DNA of 44,067 bases from Planctomycetota bacterium (GTDB taxonomy: Bacteria; Planctomycetota; PLA2; JAEUHO01): assembly GCA_029259775.1 (NCBI GenBank), contig JAJDEN010000061.1:1-44067 (forward strand), read 5' to 3'. The translations under genes were made by a program, and so were the position numbers. The notes beneath the pieces are model-generated. The model was not told the origin of the DNA and did no database searches. It worked only from the letters and a program-made list of their open reading frames with translations. Of this stretch, positions 9,056-16,510 are shown in pieces (the first letter of the stretch is position 1; every line of letters begins with the position of its first letter).

Positions 9056-9897
9056 CGCAGGAAGGCCGTGTCCTCGCGCGTGATGTGCACGAGAGTGCTC
9101 CACACCTTCTCGACGACACTCACGATGTCGTCGCCCGTGTAGCGGAAGCCCAGGCGCCCGACGGGCTCCGCACCGAGTTCGAGGGCGCGCTCGCGCATGG
9201 CGTCGCGATGGACGTCCACCTCGATCGTGACCGGCATCTCGACCACGTACGGTTCGCCGACGTTGGCCATGCCCTCCATCGCCGCCAGCGTGATGAGGTG
9301 CGCCGCTGCGCCCAACTGCAGCGTCACGATCGCGGTGGGACCGAGCGTCTGCTTGACCTCGGCCAGGGCGACCCTGTCACCGAAGTCCTCGCGCATCTGC
9401 TCGCAGTAGTCGCTCGCGCCGCACGCCATCACGACGGGGATCCCGTAGTGGCCGAGGATCGCCATGTTGAGCATGGACTCGCTCGCGGGCTTGCCGTTGA
9501 GGCGGATCTCCGACACGACCATGCCGATCCAGGTGTGGGCCAGCAGACCGCCCGGCGTACCGGCGCGCGTGTGATGCCCGACGAGCATCGCCACGTCGAA
9601 CGCGCCGTCGTCGAGCGCGCCGAGCTGCGCCAGCGGACGGTTGCCCGGCTGCGCGGGGCCCGTGAGCAGGCGCGCGCGATCGTCGAGGTGATCCAACAGG
9701 ATGTTGCGCATCGTGCCGTGCCCGTCGGCGACGAGCACATCCGTCGCACCGCCGTTGAATGCGCCCTTCACGGCGGCGTTGACGTCGCTGGTGAGCCACT
9801 TGCGGGCGTACTGGTAGTCGTCCCCGCCGGGGAGGAGATGTTCACGGTGGCAGACGCCGGTGGCGCCTTCCATGTCGACGCTGATGAAGACCTTCAT
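9052..9897 (-). CDS. dppA: M55 D-aminopeptidase, DppA family
   Basis: A 281-residue protein beginning 'MKVFISVDMEGATGV'. The zinc ligands of the family are in place: Asp8 and Glu10 in the opening strand, His60 in 'VADGHG', the 'GHH' at 108-109 and Glu140 in the 'GKPASESMLN' region. 'GASDYCEQMREDFGDRV' and the C-terminal 'LGFRYTGDDIVSVVEKVWSTL' also fit. DppA is a decameric cytoplasmic enzyme that removes N-terminal D-amino acids, mainly D-Ala-D-Ala, and helps recycle cell-wall peptides. The start at 9897 is fixed by the conserved N-terminus; no Shine-Dalgarno is visible, and a TAGAAT box sits only 8 nt upstream. No peptide transporter is adjacent. Confidence 0.92.
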   Translation of the reverse strand: MKVFISVDMEGATGVCHREHLLPGGDDYQYARKWLTSDVNAAVKGAFNGGATDVLVADGHGTMRNILLDHLDDRARLLTGPAQPGNRPLAQLGALDDGAFDVAMLVGHHTRAGTPGGLLAHTWIGMVVSEIRLNGKPASESMLNMAILGHYGIPVVMACGASDYCEQMREDFGDRVALAEVKQTLGPTAIVTLQLGAAAHLITLAAMEGMANVGEPYVVEMPVTIEVDVHRDAMRERALELGAEPVGRLGFRYTGDDIVSVVEKVWSTLVHITREDTAFLR

Positions 9898-9905
9898 GGC
9901 GGCGG

Positions 9906-9911
9906 ATTCTA
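9906..9911 (-). promoter_or_regulatory. -10-like TAGAAT 8 nt before the dppA start
   Basis: Read on the minus strand: TAGAAT, 8 bases, ATG. With transcription starting about 7 nt after a -10 box, the mRNA would begin at the start codon (leaderless). No Shine-Dalgarno is present. Confidence 0.5.
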
Positions 9912-9942
9912 CGCGGCCGGGGCCCTCGGTGGGGGCGGCACG

Positions 9943-9948
9943 TAGACT
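9943..9948 (+). promoter_or_regulatory. -10-like TAGACT 6 nt before the NTF2-like start
   Basis: TAGACT, GCCGCC, ATG. The box lies mainly in the loop of an inverted repeat (GGCGGCA 9934-9940 and TGCCGCC 9948-9954) that abuts the start codon. A leaderless transcript is predicted; no Shine-Dalgarno is seen. Confidence 0.5.
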
Positions 9949-9954
9949 GCCGCC

Positions 9955-10317
9955 ATGAACCACGTGGACAGCCCCTCCGACGCGGCCCAGCGCCAGCTCG
10001 ACGCCTACAACGCCCGCGACCTCGAGCCGTTCCTCGCCTGCTACGCCGAGGACTGCACGGTGCATGCGTTTCCGTCCGGCGAGGTGACGCTGAAAGGCCG
10101 CGAGGCCATGCGTACGCGCTACGGCAAGCTGTTCGAGGCGCATCCGGCGCTGCACTGCCGGCTGCTCTCACGCGTCGAGCATGAGTGCTTCGCGATCGAT
10201 CACGAGCATGTCGAGGGCTTGCGCGAGGTCGAGGTCGTCCACGCCGTGGCCACCTACGAGGTGCGTGATGGGCTCATTCGCAACGTGTGGTTCCTGAAGG
10301 ACGAGGCTGGTAGCTAG
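9955..10317 (+). CDS. NTF2-like/SnoaL-type protein
   Basis: A 120-residue single-domain protein with the typical pattern of the nuclear-transport-factor-2-like fold: an N-terminal helix 'AAQRQLDAYNARDLEPFLACYAEDCTVHAFPSGEVTLKGREAMRTRYGKLF', then beta strands ending 'VATYEVRDGLIRNVWFLKDE'. The fold includes ketosteroid isomerases, polyketide cyclases and many small ligand-binding proteins. Because catalytic residues vary, no reaction can be assigned. It is divergent from dppA with 57 bases between them, so the two promoters are back to back. Confidence 0.8.
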   Translation: MNHVDSPSDAAQRQLDAYNARDLEPFLACYAEDCTVHAFPSGEVTLKGREAMRTRYGKLFEAHPALHCRLLSRVEHECFAIDHEHVEGLREVEVVHAVATYEVRDGLIRNVWFLKDEAGS

Positions 10318-10436
10318 CCGCAGGCCGAACCGGCGCTGCCCGGCATGGGCCCAGCCTACGTGCCCTGGGCCCCGCGAGGCGGGTCGTGCTCGGGCGAGAA
10401 GGGCGAAACGCCTCGCTTCGGCTTCCGCTCAAGAGC

Positions 10437-10442
10437 TATGCT
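10437..10442 (+). promoter_or_regulatory. -10 box TATGCT upstream of the CHAT gene
   Basis: TATGCT is 34 nt before ATG 10477, and GAGG lies between them as ribosome site. The spacing matches that of several other genes here. No good -35 hexamer is visible. Confidence 0.4.
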
Positions 10443-10476
10443 CGGCCGACGCTCTCGGGGAAGTGACGAGGTGGTC

Positions 10477-13400
10477 ATGCGGCTCCTGTTTCCCCTTCTG
10501 ACGATCTGCTTGCTGTGTGCGCCTGCCGCGGCGAAGGGCGGGCGCCCCGCACGCATGACGATGGCGCAGATCGCCGATGAGGTCCTCGTCGCATTCCAGG
10601 CGAAGGACGACGTCAAGCTCAAGGCCCTCGCCCACAAGCCTTCGCCCGACTCGTGGATCGTGGCGGAGGAGCTCATCCGGCGCGGCGAGATCGATGCCGG
10701 CATTGCTTATGCGCGGGCCGGGTTGAGGCCGGCGACGAAGGCCTTGGAGGGCTACATCACGTCCCGGCGCGGCGTGCCCAATCCGGAGGCCGGGCACGCG
10801 GAGTTGCTCAAGGCGCAGGCGGCGCTCGCGATGAAGTTGGTCGACAACGGCCTTGCCGCGCTGCCCTCGCCGCGCGCTGCGACCGACACCGTGACCGGCG
10901 TGCGCCTGGCGCACATGGAAGCGGAGTTGCACCGCGTGGTTTCACGGCACGCCGAATCGGCGCCCGCCTACGAACGCTCCGGGCTCGGCGCGGAGGCGAT
11001 CGGCTGGCGGCATTGGGCGGGCCTGATGTTCGTCTACGCGGGCCGCTTCTACGCGATGGACAAGCAGCGCCAGAAGGCCGACGCGTGTTTCGAGCGCGGG
11101 CTGGAGCACTGCAAGGGCATCGAGTTCACCTATGGAGCGGCAGCGGCGCTCATGTCGATGGCCGAGGCCGCCCGGGCTGATCACCGTGTGCTGGAAGCGA
11201 TCGGCTACTACGAGCGCGCCCTGCCCATGCTGTCGTCCACGAAGCAGCACGCTTCGGTGGCCATGACGCTCCAGAACCTAGGCATTGCGTACGACGATGT
11301 CGGCAACTTCCGTCGCGCCGTCGAGTGCAACGAGCGCGCCCTGCCACTCTGGAGCAAGCTCGGCAACCTGGGCGAGTGGGCCGGCGTGCACATCAACATG
11401 GGCAGCGCGCAGACGAACCTCGGCAATTACACGAGCGCGATCCGGTGGTACGAGAAGGGGATCAAGGCGGCACGCGCGGCACGGAAGCCGCAGTACGAGG
11501 CCAACGGCTTGCTGAACATCGCGGGCACGTATTGGCACATTGGCAACCTGCCCCGAGCCCTGAGCTACACCGAGCAGGCCCTCGAGAAGATGAAGGCCGC
11601 GGGCCACCCCGGGTCGCTTGCCCGCGCGATGGCGGGCCTGGGCGTCCTCCGTTTCGACCTGGGCGACCACGAGGGTGGCTTGAGGATGTTGCAGTCGGCG
11701 CTTGTCCAGGCCGAGTTGCTCGACGATCCCAACCTCGAGGCCGGCACACTCAGCAACCTGGCCCGCGCACACTTCGCGCAAGGCGACTTCGTCAAGGCCG
11801 CCGAGATGTACGAGCGCGCGCGCGTGATCGCCGAGAAGCTTGCTGACGCCCCCCTCCAGACCACGTGTCTCAGTGCGGTCGGCCGCTGCCTCGTGCACCA
11901 GGGCAAGCCGCAGGAGGGCGTGCCGCTGCTCGAGCAGGCCGCACGCGAAGCGCGCCGGCTGCGCTACCCCGAGGCCCTCGTGTCGAGCCTCACTTCGCTG
12001 GTCCGGGTGCACCTGGCCGCCGGCAAGCCCGAGCGGGCGATGTTCCTCGCACGCGAGGCGCGCACCGTAGTCGAGCGCCTCATGGCAGGGCTGGGCGTGC
12101 ACGACGCGCCGGGTGCTCGCGGCCGCTTCACGGGCCTGTTCACGGGCGGCGCCCTGGCCGCCGCGCGTATCGGCGACACGGCGGAGGCGCTGACGTTCCT
12201 CGAGACGGGCCGGGCGGGTGCGTTGCTCGACCTGTTGGGGGGGCGCCGCGCGCTGCGCTGGTCCGACGTGCCGGACGACCTTCGGCGGCTCGAGTCGGCG
12301 GCGCGCTTGCGCGAGACGGAAGCGCGCGCGGCCTACCAGGCGGCGCAGAAGCGACGAGACCTCAGGGCGTCCCAGGCCGCGGCGCGTGCGCTGGATGCCG
12401 CCCAAGTGCGTGTCGGCGAGGTGATGGCCAAGATCCTCGCCAAGGTCGGGCGGCGAACTTCGGCCCTCCTGGCTCCCCGCGCCGCCACCGTCGAGGAGAT
12501 CCAGAAGCTGCTGAAGCCGGCGGACGCGCTGATCCTCTGGAGCGTGGGGGACGGCGTCTCGCTGGCGATCGTCCTGACGCCGAAGACGTCCAAGGTGCTC
12601 GAGCTGGGGCCTGCGGACGAGATCATGAAGGCCGTGGCCGCGGTGAACGCATCCGACGTCGACATCGACCCGAGCAAGGCGATCGCGACGGTCAAGAAGC
12701 TTATCGTCAAGCCACTGGCGCTCCCCAAGAGCGTCAAGCGTGTGCTGATCTCCCCGGAGTCCACGCTGAGCTACCTGCCGTATGCCCTGGTCTTCGATCA
12801 GGCGGTCGCCCTCACCCCGTCGGGCACGACGCAGGTGCAGCTGGCTCGCGATGGAGGCCACCGCGGCGACCGCGTGCTGGCGTTGGGGGACCCGGACTAC
12901 GGCTCCGTCGACGCCGCTGCGCGCGAGGTCTACGTGCGTGGCGGCGATCTCTCCCCGTTGCCCGCGACGCGACCTGAGGCCAAGGCGGTGGGGGACACGG
13001 TGCTGCTCGGCGAGAAGGCCAGCGAAACGGGCCTGCGATCGGCCCTGACGGAGCGCGAGCGCTGGCGTGCGGTGCACTTCGCCTGCCACGGCTTCGTGAA
13101 CGAGGAGCGCCCGCGGCTCTCCTCGCTCGCCCTGTCGCTCTCGGAGGGGCAGGACGGATTCCTCACGATGCAAGAGATCATGCGCATGGACATCCCTGCG
13201 GACCTGGCCACGCTCTCAGCGTGCGACACAGGCCACGGCGCCATCGTGAAGGGCGAGGGCCTCATGGGCCTGACGCGCGCATTCATGTACGCCGGCGCGC
13301 CGCGTGTTCTCTGCTCGCTGTGGAAGGTCGACGACGAGGCCACGGGCGCGCTGATGGTGAAGTTCTACGAGCTATGGAACCCGAAAGCCCCGGCGAAGGG

Positions 13401-13539
13401 CGCTGCGGCCACGAAGGGCGCGAAGCGGATGGGTGCTGCGACCGCGCTCCAGAAGGCGCAGGCCTACGTCCGGGCGAAGCCGAAGTGGGAGCATCCCTAC
13501 TACTGGGCCGGCTGGGTGCTCTGGGGCCTGCCTGACTAG
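10477..13539 (+). CDS. Secreted TPR-CHAT (caspase-like) protein
   Basis: 1020 residues starting 'MRLLFPLLTICLLCAPAAAKGG', a signal peptide cleaved near residue 20; ATG 10477 follows GAGG. Residues about 150-560 are tetratricopeptide repeats (for example 'AVECNERALPLWSKLGNLGEWAGVHINMGSAQTNLGNY'). A coiled helical linker spans about 600-680. Residues about 690-1020 form a CHAT domain with the catalytic His871 in 'VHFACHGF' and Cys916 in 'LSACDTGHG', and end in 'YYWAGWVLWG', usual for the family. CHAT domains are caspase/separase-like cysteine proteases; TPR-CHAT proteins serve as signal-gated proteases (craspase being the best-known case). Export by Sec would place this one outside the cytoplasm, which sets it apart from the CRISPR-linked forms. 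No partner gene is obvious next to it. Confidence 0.9.
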   Translation: MRLLFPLLTICLLCAPAAAKGGRPARMTMAQIADEVLVAFQAKDDVKLKALAHKPSPDSWIVAEELIRRGEIDAGIAYARAGLRPATKALEGYITSRRGVPNPEAGHAELLKAQAALAMKLVDNGLAALPSPRAATDTVTGVRLAHMEAELHRVVSRHAESAPAYERSGLGAEAIGWRHWAGLMFVYAGRFYAMDKQRQKADACFERGLEHCKGIEFTYGAAAALMSMAEAARADHRVLEAIGYYERALPMLSSTKQHASVAMTLQNLGIAYDDVGNFRRAVECNERALPLWSKLGNLGEWAGVHINMGSAQTNLGNYTSAIRWYEKGIKAARAARKPQYEANGLLNIAGTYWHIGNLPRALSYTEQALEKMKAAGHPGSLARAMAGLGVLRFDLGDHEGGLRMLQSALVQAELLDDPNLEAGTLSNLARAHFAQGDFVKAAEMYERARVIAEKLADAPLQTTCLSAVGRCLVHQGKPQEGVPLLEQAAREARRLRYPEALVSSLTSLVRVHLAAGKPERAMFLAREARTVVERLMAGLGVHDAPGARGRFTGLFTGGALAAARIGDTAEALTFLETGRAGALLDLLGGRRALRWSDVPDDLRRLESAARLRETEARAAYQAAQKRRDLRASQAAARALDAAQVRVGEVMAKILAKVGRRTSALLAPRAATVEEIQKLLKPADALILWSVGDGVSLAIVLTPKTSKVLELGPADEIMKAVAAVNASDVDIDPSKAIATVKKLIVKPLALPKSVKRVLISPESTLSYLPYALVFDQAVALTPSGTTQVQLARDGGHRGDRVLALGDPDYGSVDAAAREVYVRGGDLSPLPATRPEAKAVGDTVLLGEKASETGLRSALTERERWRAVHFACHGFVNEERPRLSSLALSLSEGQDGFLTMQEIMRMDIPADLATLSACDTGHGAIVKGEGLMGLTRAFMYAGAPRVLCSLWKVDDEATGALMVKFYELWNPKAPAKGAAATKGAKRMGAATALQKAQAYVRAKPKWEHPYYWAGWVLWGLPD

Positions 13540-13546
13540 CCTGGGG

Positions 13547-13552
13547 TAGGCT
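13547..13552 (+). promoter_or_regulatory. -10 box TAGGCT upstream of ytoQ
   Basis: TAGGCT is 34 nt before ATG 13587, and AGGGAGAG lies in between as ribosome site. Confidence 0.4.
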
Positions 13553-13586
13553 CCGCGCCGACGTCCGTCCCAGGGAGAGCCTCGCG

Positions 13587-14042
13587 ATGCAGTGGACCGT
13601 GTACCTCAGTGGCGAGATCCACAGCGACTGGCGCGAACAGATCCAGCACGGCGTCGAGGCCCTGGGCCTGCCGGTGACGCTGGTGGCGCCCGTCACCGAC
13701 CACGAGGCGAGCGACAAGTGCGGCGTGCGCACCTTCGGCGACGAGGACCTGCGCTTCTGGGAAGACACGAAGGGCGCCGGCCTCAACGCGGTACGCACGC
13801 GCACCCTGATCGCGCGCGCTGACGTGGTCGTGGTGCGCTTCGGCGAGACGTTCCGCCAGTGGAACGCGGCCTTCGACGCCGGCTACGCCTCCGCGCTCGG
13901 CAAGAGCATCATTACGCTCCACCCTGAGAGCCTCGACCACGCCATGAAGGAGGTCGACCGCGCTGCATTGGCCGTCGCGCGCGAGCCCGCCCAGGTCGTC
14001 GAGGCGCTGCGGTACGTGATTCAAGGCACCCCGCCGGCGTAG
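13587..14042 (+). CDS. ytoQ: YtoQ family protein
   Basis: A 151-residue soluble protein matching YtoQ in length and in its sequence pattern: 'WTVYLSGEIHSDWREQI', 'VTDHEASDKCG', 'FWEDTKGAGLNAVRTRTLIARADVVVVRFGE', 'WNAAFDAGYASALGKSIITLHPES'. The fold resembles nucleoside 2-deoxyribosyltransferase-like Rossmann proteins; the biochemical role in Bacillus is not established. ATG start with AGGGAGAG. It is convergent with the next gene, with only 4 bases between their TAG stops. Confidence 0.88.
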   Translation: MQWTVYLSGEIHSDWREQIQHGVEALGLPVTLVAPVTDHEASDKCGVRTFGDEDLRFWEDTKGAGLNAVRTRTLIARADVVVVRFGETFRQWNAAFDAGYASALGKSIITLHPESLDHAMKEVDRAALAVAREPAQVVEALRYVIQGTPPA

Positions 14043-14046
14043 GTCG

Positions 14047-15768
14047 CTACTTGTCCTCTTCGCGGTCGATGGGGTCGCGAGGATCGGTGCGCCAGAGATC
14101 GGCGCGCCACCAGTTGGCCCAGCGCAGCGCCACCGTGCGTGCGAGGGTCTCGTCCGTGGGGACCTTCGTGAGCTCCGGCGCGCGCCAGGCAAGGTCCATG
14201 AACCCATCCCGCCGGCGCAGCACGGCGTCGATCTCGGCGGCCCGGGAGCGCCCTTCGATCGTGTCGAGGCCGGGCGCCTCGTCGATCTTGGCGAACTCGC
14301 CCACGAGACGGCCGTCGATGTCGCCGTCGTGATCCGCGAAGAGCGCACGCGCTTCCTTCCGCACCTTGCCTCCGCGGTACAGGTCCTGGATCGCGCCTTC
14401 GACCTGCAGGACCAGATCCGGCTTTGTGTCCTTGGGCCACGCCACGCTCGCGAGGCGATCGTCGTAGAGCGTGTAGACCACGTCGCCGTCGGCCTCGATG
14501 GCGTCCGACTCGAGTTGGTCTACGCCTCCGTCGTCGTCCCCGTCGCCGCCGATGGACCAGACGCGGCCCTCGGCGTAGCGCAGCGGCTCACCGGAGTAGG
14601 GGCAGCGTGGGATTGATGGAAGGTAGGCGGGCACCAGGGCGGCCAGGCTCTCGGGGAACCGACCAAGCTCAGCCCTGTGTCGCGCGATGGCGACGGCGGC
14701 GCGCAGCAGGGCCGTGTGCATGTTCAACTCGGCGGCCCGCTGGTACACGGTGCCATGGAGGCCGTGGTAGTACGCCAGGAGAGGATTCGTGCCGCGCCTG
14801 AGTTTCGTGAACAGCGACGCGCACGCCTCGGTCCCGTCGCGTCCCGAGCGGTTACGGACCGCCTCCGTGAACGTTCGGCGCGTCGTTGTGTACTGCGTGA
14901 GCATGTCTGCTCCCAGCCGATCAACGTAGTACTGCTGCGTGCTCCCGTGTCGCTTGGCGTTCTCTTCCGCTTCCACCGGCTTCAGGCTCATGCGCTGCGT
15001 GAAACCCAGACGCATGAAGGCCTCATCGTTGCGCCAGGTATCGGTGATGTTGGGCGTGACGCGATCTAGCGTCGCCAACTCGTGGACCAGAATCGTTAGT
15101 CGTCGCGACGAGATGGGGCAGTGCGCGATGGCCCAGCGCAGTTGTCTCTGGCTTCTCCAGCCTGGGGAGATGCCAATCAGATAGTCCAGGAGCAGGCCAT
15201 GACGGGCGAGGTCGAGTCCGACGAACCATGCGAGGACTGCATCATCGAGCGCATCTTCTTCGAAACCGCGGCGCAGGTGCACGCTGACGTGCGCTCCCGC
15301 TACGGGGCCCAGCGTCTGCCAAGGGCGGATGTACCTGGCGTCATCCTTGGATAGCGGGTGTCGCCCCAGGGGTTCCGGCGCCTTGAGCGGCATGGTCAGC
15401 GCCGGGCGCAGCAGTCGTAGCAGGCGGCGGGTCTTGGTGAGAAACGCCTGGATCTCCGCCGGGCGAGGGCGGCGGTAGGACGTCGGGTCGTTCAGCCAAT
15501 CTGCGATCTCGCGCTCGCGCTCCGACAGGCTCCCAAACAGCGGCAACACGCGACCGTACAAGGCACCCGCGTCGCCCGCTGCGAGCGCAGGCCCGAGCGT
15601 CGGGCGGTGTGGGTCTCGCGCAAGATGCTCCGCGAGCATGCGCTCGGCGATGCGCTCGTTCTCCTCGAGCACACCGTGCGTCGGATCGACGCGGCGCCAC
15701 GAGGCGCGCACGACCACGACGAGCAGCACACCTGCGATGCACACCAGCCCGGGAGCCCACGACCTCAT
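14047..15768 (-). CDS. Membrane-anchored hypothetical protein with pseudopilin-like segment
   Basis: 573 residues with an N-terminal anchor ('GLVCIAGVLLVVVVRASW', residues 7-25) and a large helical outer domain. Around residues 385-450, 'AVAIARHRAELGRFPESLAALVPAYLPSIPRCPYSGEPLRYAEGRVWSIGGDGDDDGG' matches the C-terminal pattern of type II pseudopilin-like proteins, a motif that recurs in large hypothetical proteins of planctomycetes. About 120 further residues follow, charged and unrecognised. No catalytic motif is apparent. ATG 15768 has no Shine-Dalgarno but has TAGGCT 6 nt upstream. The gene is divergent from the small membrane protein. Confidence 0.65.
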   Translation of the reverse strand: MRSWAPGLVCIAGVLLVVVVRASWRRVDPTHGVLEENERIAERMLAEHLARDPHRPTLGPALAAGDAGALYGRVLPLFGSLSEREREIADWLNDPTSYRRPRPAEIQAFLTKTRRLLRLLRPALTMPLKAPEPLGRHPLSKDDARYIRPWQTLGPVAGAHVSVHLRRGFEEDALDDAVLAWFVGLDLARHGLLLDYLIGISPGWRSQRQLRWAIAHCPISSRRLTILVHELATLDRVTPNITDTWRNDEAFMRLGFTQRMSLKPVEAEENAKRHGSTQQYYVDRLGADMLTQYTTTRRTFTEAVRNRSGRDGTEACASLFTKLRRGTNPLLAYYHGLHGTVYQRAAELNMHTALLRAAVAIARHRAELGRFPESLAALVPAYLPSIPRCPYSGEPLRYAEGRVWSIGGDGDDDGGVDQLESDAIEADGDVVYTLYDDRLASVAWPKDTKPDLVLQVEGAIQDLYRGGKVRKEARALFADHDGDIDGRLVGEFAKIDEAPGLDTIEGRSRAAEIDAVLRRRDGFMDLAWRAPELTKVPTDETLARTVALRWANWWRADLWRTDPRDPIDREEDK

Positions 15769-15774
15769 CCAAGG

Positions 15775-15780
15775 AGCCTA
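15775..15780 (-). promoter_or_regulatory. -10-like TAGGCT 6 nt before the start of the anchored protein
   Basis: On the minus strand: TAGGCT, CCTTGG, ATG (start 15768). This predicts a leaderless message. Confidence 0.5.
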
Positions 15781-15865
15781 CCGGGGTATTCCGGGGCGGA
15801 GCTGCGATCCGGCGCGATCGATCCGTACATGCCCCGCGAGACCGCTTTGGTCCCGGAGCCACGCC

Positions 15866-16504
15866 ATGCGCCACATCCTCCCGATCGCCCTCCGCCTCGC
15901 CGTCGCTACCGCCCTGGGATGGGTCATCGGCATGCTCTTCGGTGACCGCTACGGCGTCGGTGAGCGCTACTTCGAGTTCGATCCCGCCGTCCGCCAGGCC
16001 GCGGGCCTCACCGGCGCGGCCCTGGGCCTGATCGTCGGCGCACTCTCGGCCACGCCCTGGATTGGCGCTCGCGCCCACGGCGTGGCCTTCTTCCGGGGTG
16101 CCGTCGCCGGCGCCGCGACCTGCTGGCTGGGCCACCGCCTGGCCGGTGGCTTCTCCTACAAGCTCACGCTTGCGCTCCTGGCCTTCGGCCTCGTCGGCGG
16201 CGTGCTCGGTGCGATCGGTTCCCGTCGCGGTCACGCGCCGGCCGTCCGCCGGACGGCGGCAGGCGAGAGCCTGGGCACGATCGGCATGCGCGCGCTGAAG
16301 GGTGCGGGCATCGGCGTGGTCGCCGGCCTGCTCCTCGCGTTCGCCGTCGTCGGCACGGAGCCCCGCGACCTCGACATCCTGCTCTACGCCTACGCGCCGA
16401 TCATGCTCGCGATCCTCGGCGTCGTCATCGGCGTGCTCGTCCCGTCAAAGCGCGCGCCGGTCTCTCAGCGCGCCGCGCGCGGCCGGTCGCTGGGCGCCCG
16501 CTGA
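15866..16504 (+). CDS. Small polytopic membrane protein, unrecognised
   Basis: 212 residues from ATG 15866 (GGAG 8 nt upstream; earlier in-frame starts give no better N-terminus). Hydrophobic helices lie near residues 4-24, 45-62, 72-92, 96-116 and 145-195, interrupted by a basic loop 'GSRRGHAPAVRR' near 118-130. The tail is basic. Several helices are glycine-rich, as in tightly packed membrane proteins. No family is recognised and no function is proposed. It ends in TGA a few bases before the convergent TPR gene. Confidence 0.6.
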   Translation: MRHILPIALRLAVATALGWVIGMLFGDRYGVGERYFEFDPAVRQAAGLTGAALGLIVGALSATPWIGARAHGVAFFRGAVAGAATCWLGHRLAGGFSYKLTLALLAFGLVGGVLGAIGSRRGHAPAVRRTAAGESLGTIGMRALKGAGIGVVAGLLLAFAVVGTEPRDLDILLYAYAPIMLAILGVVIGVLVPSKRAPVSQRAARGRSLGAR

Positions 16505-16510
16505 TCCGCG

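Noticed and set aside
10477..13539. Type III-E CRISPR-linked protease or a defence island
   Set aside because: No effector, cas gene, toxin or phage-related gene is nearby, and the protein has an export signal.
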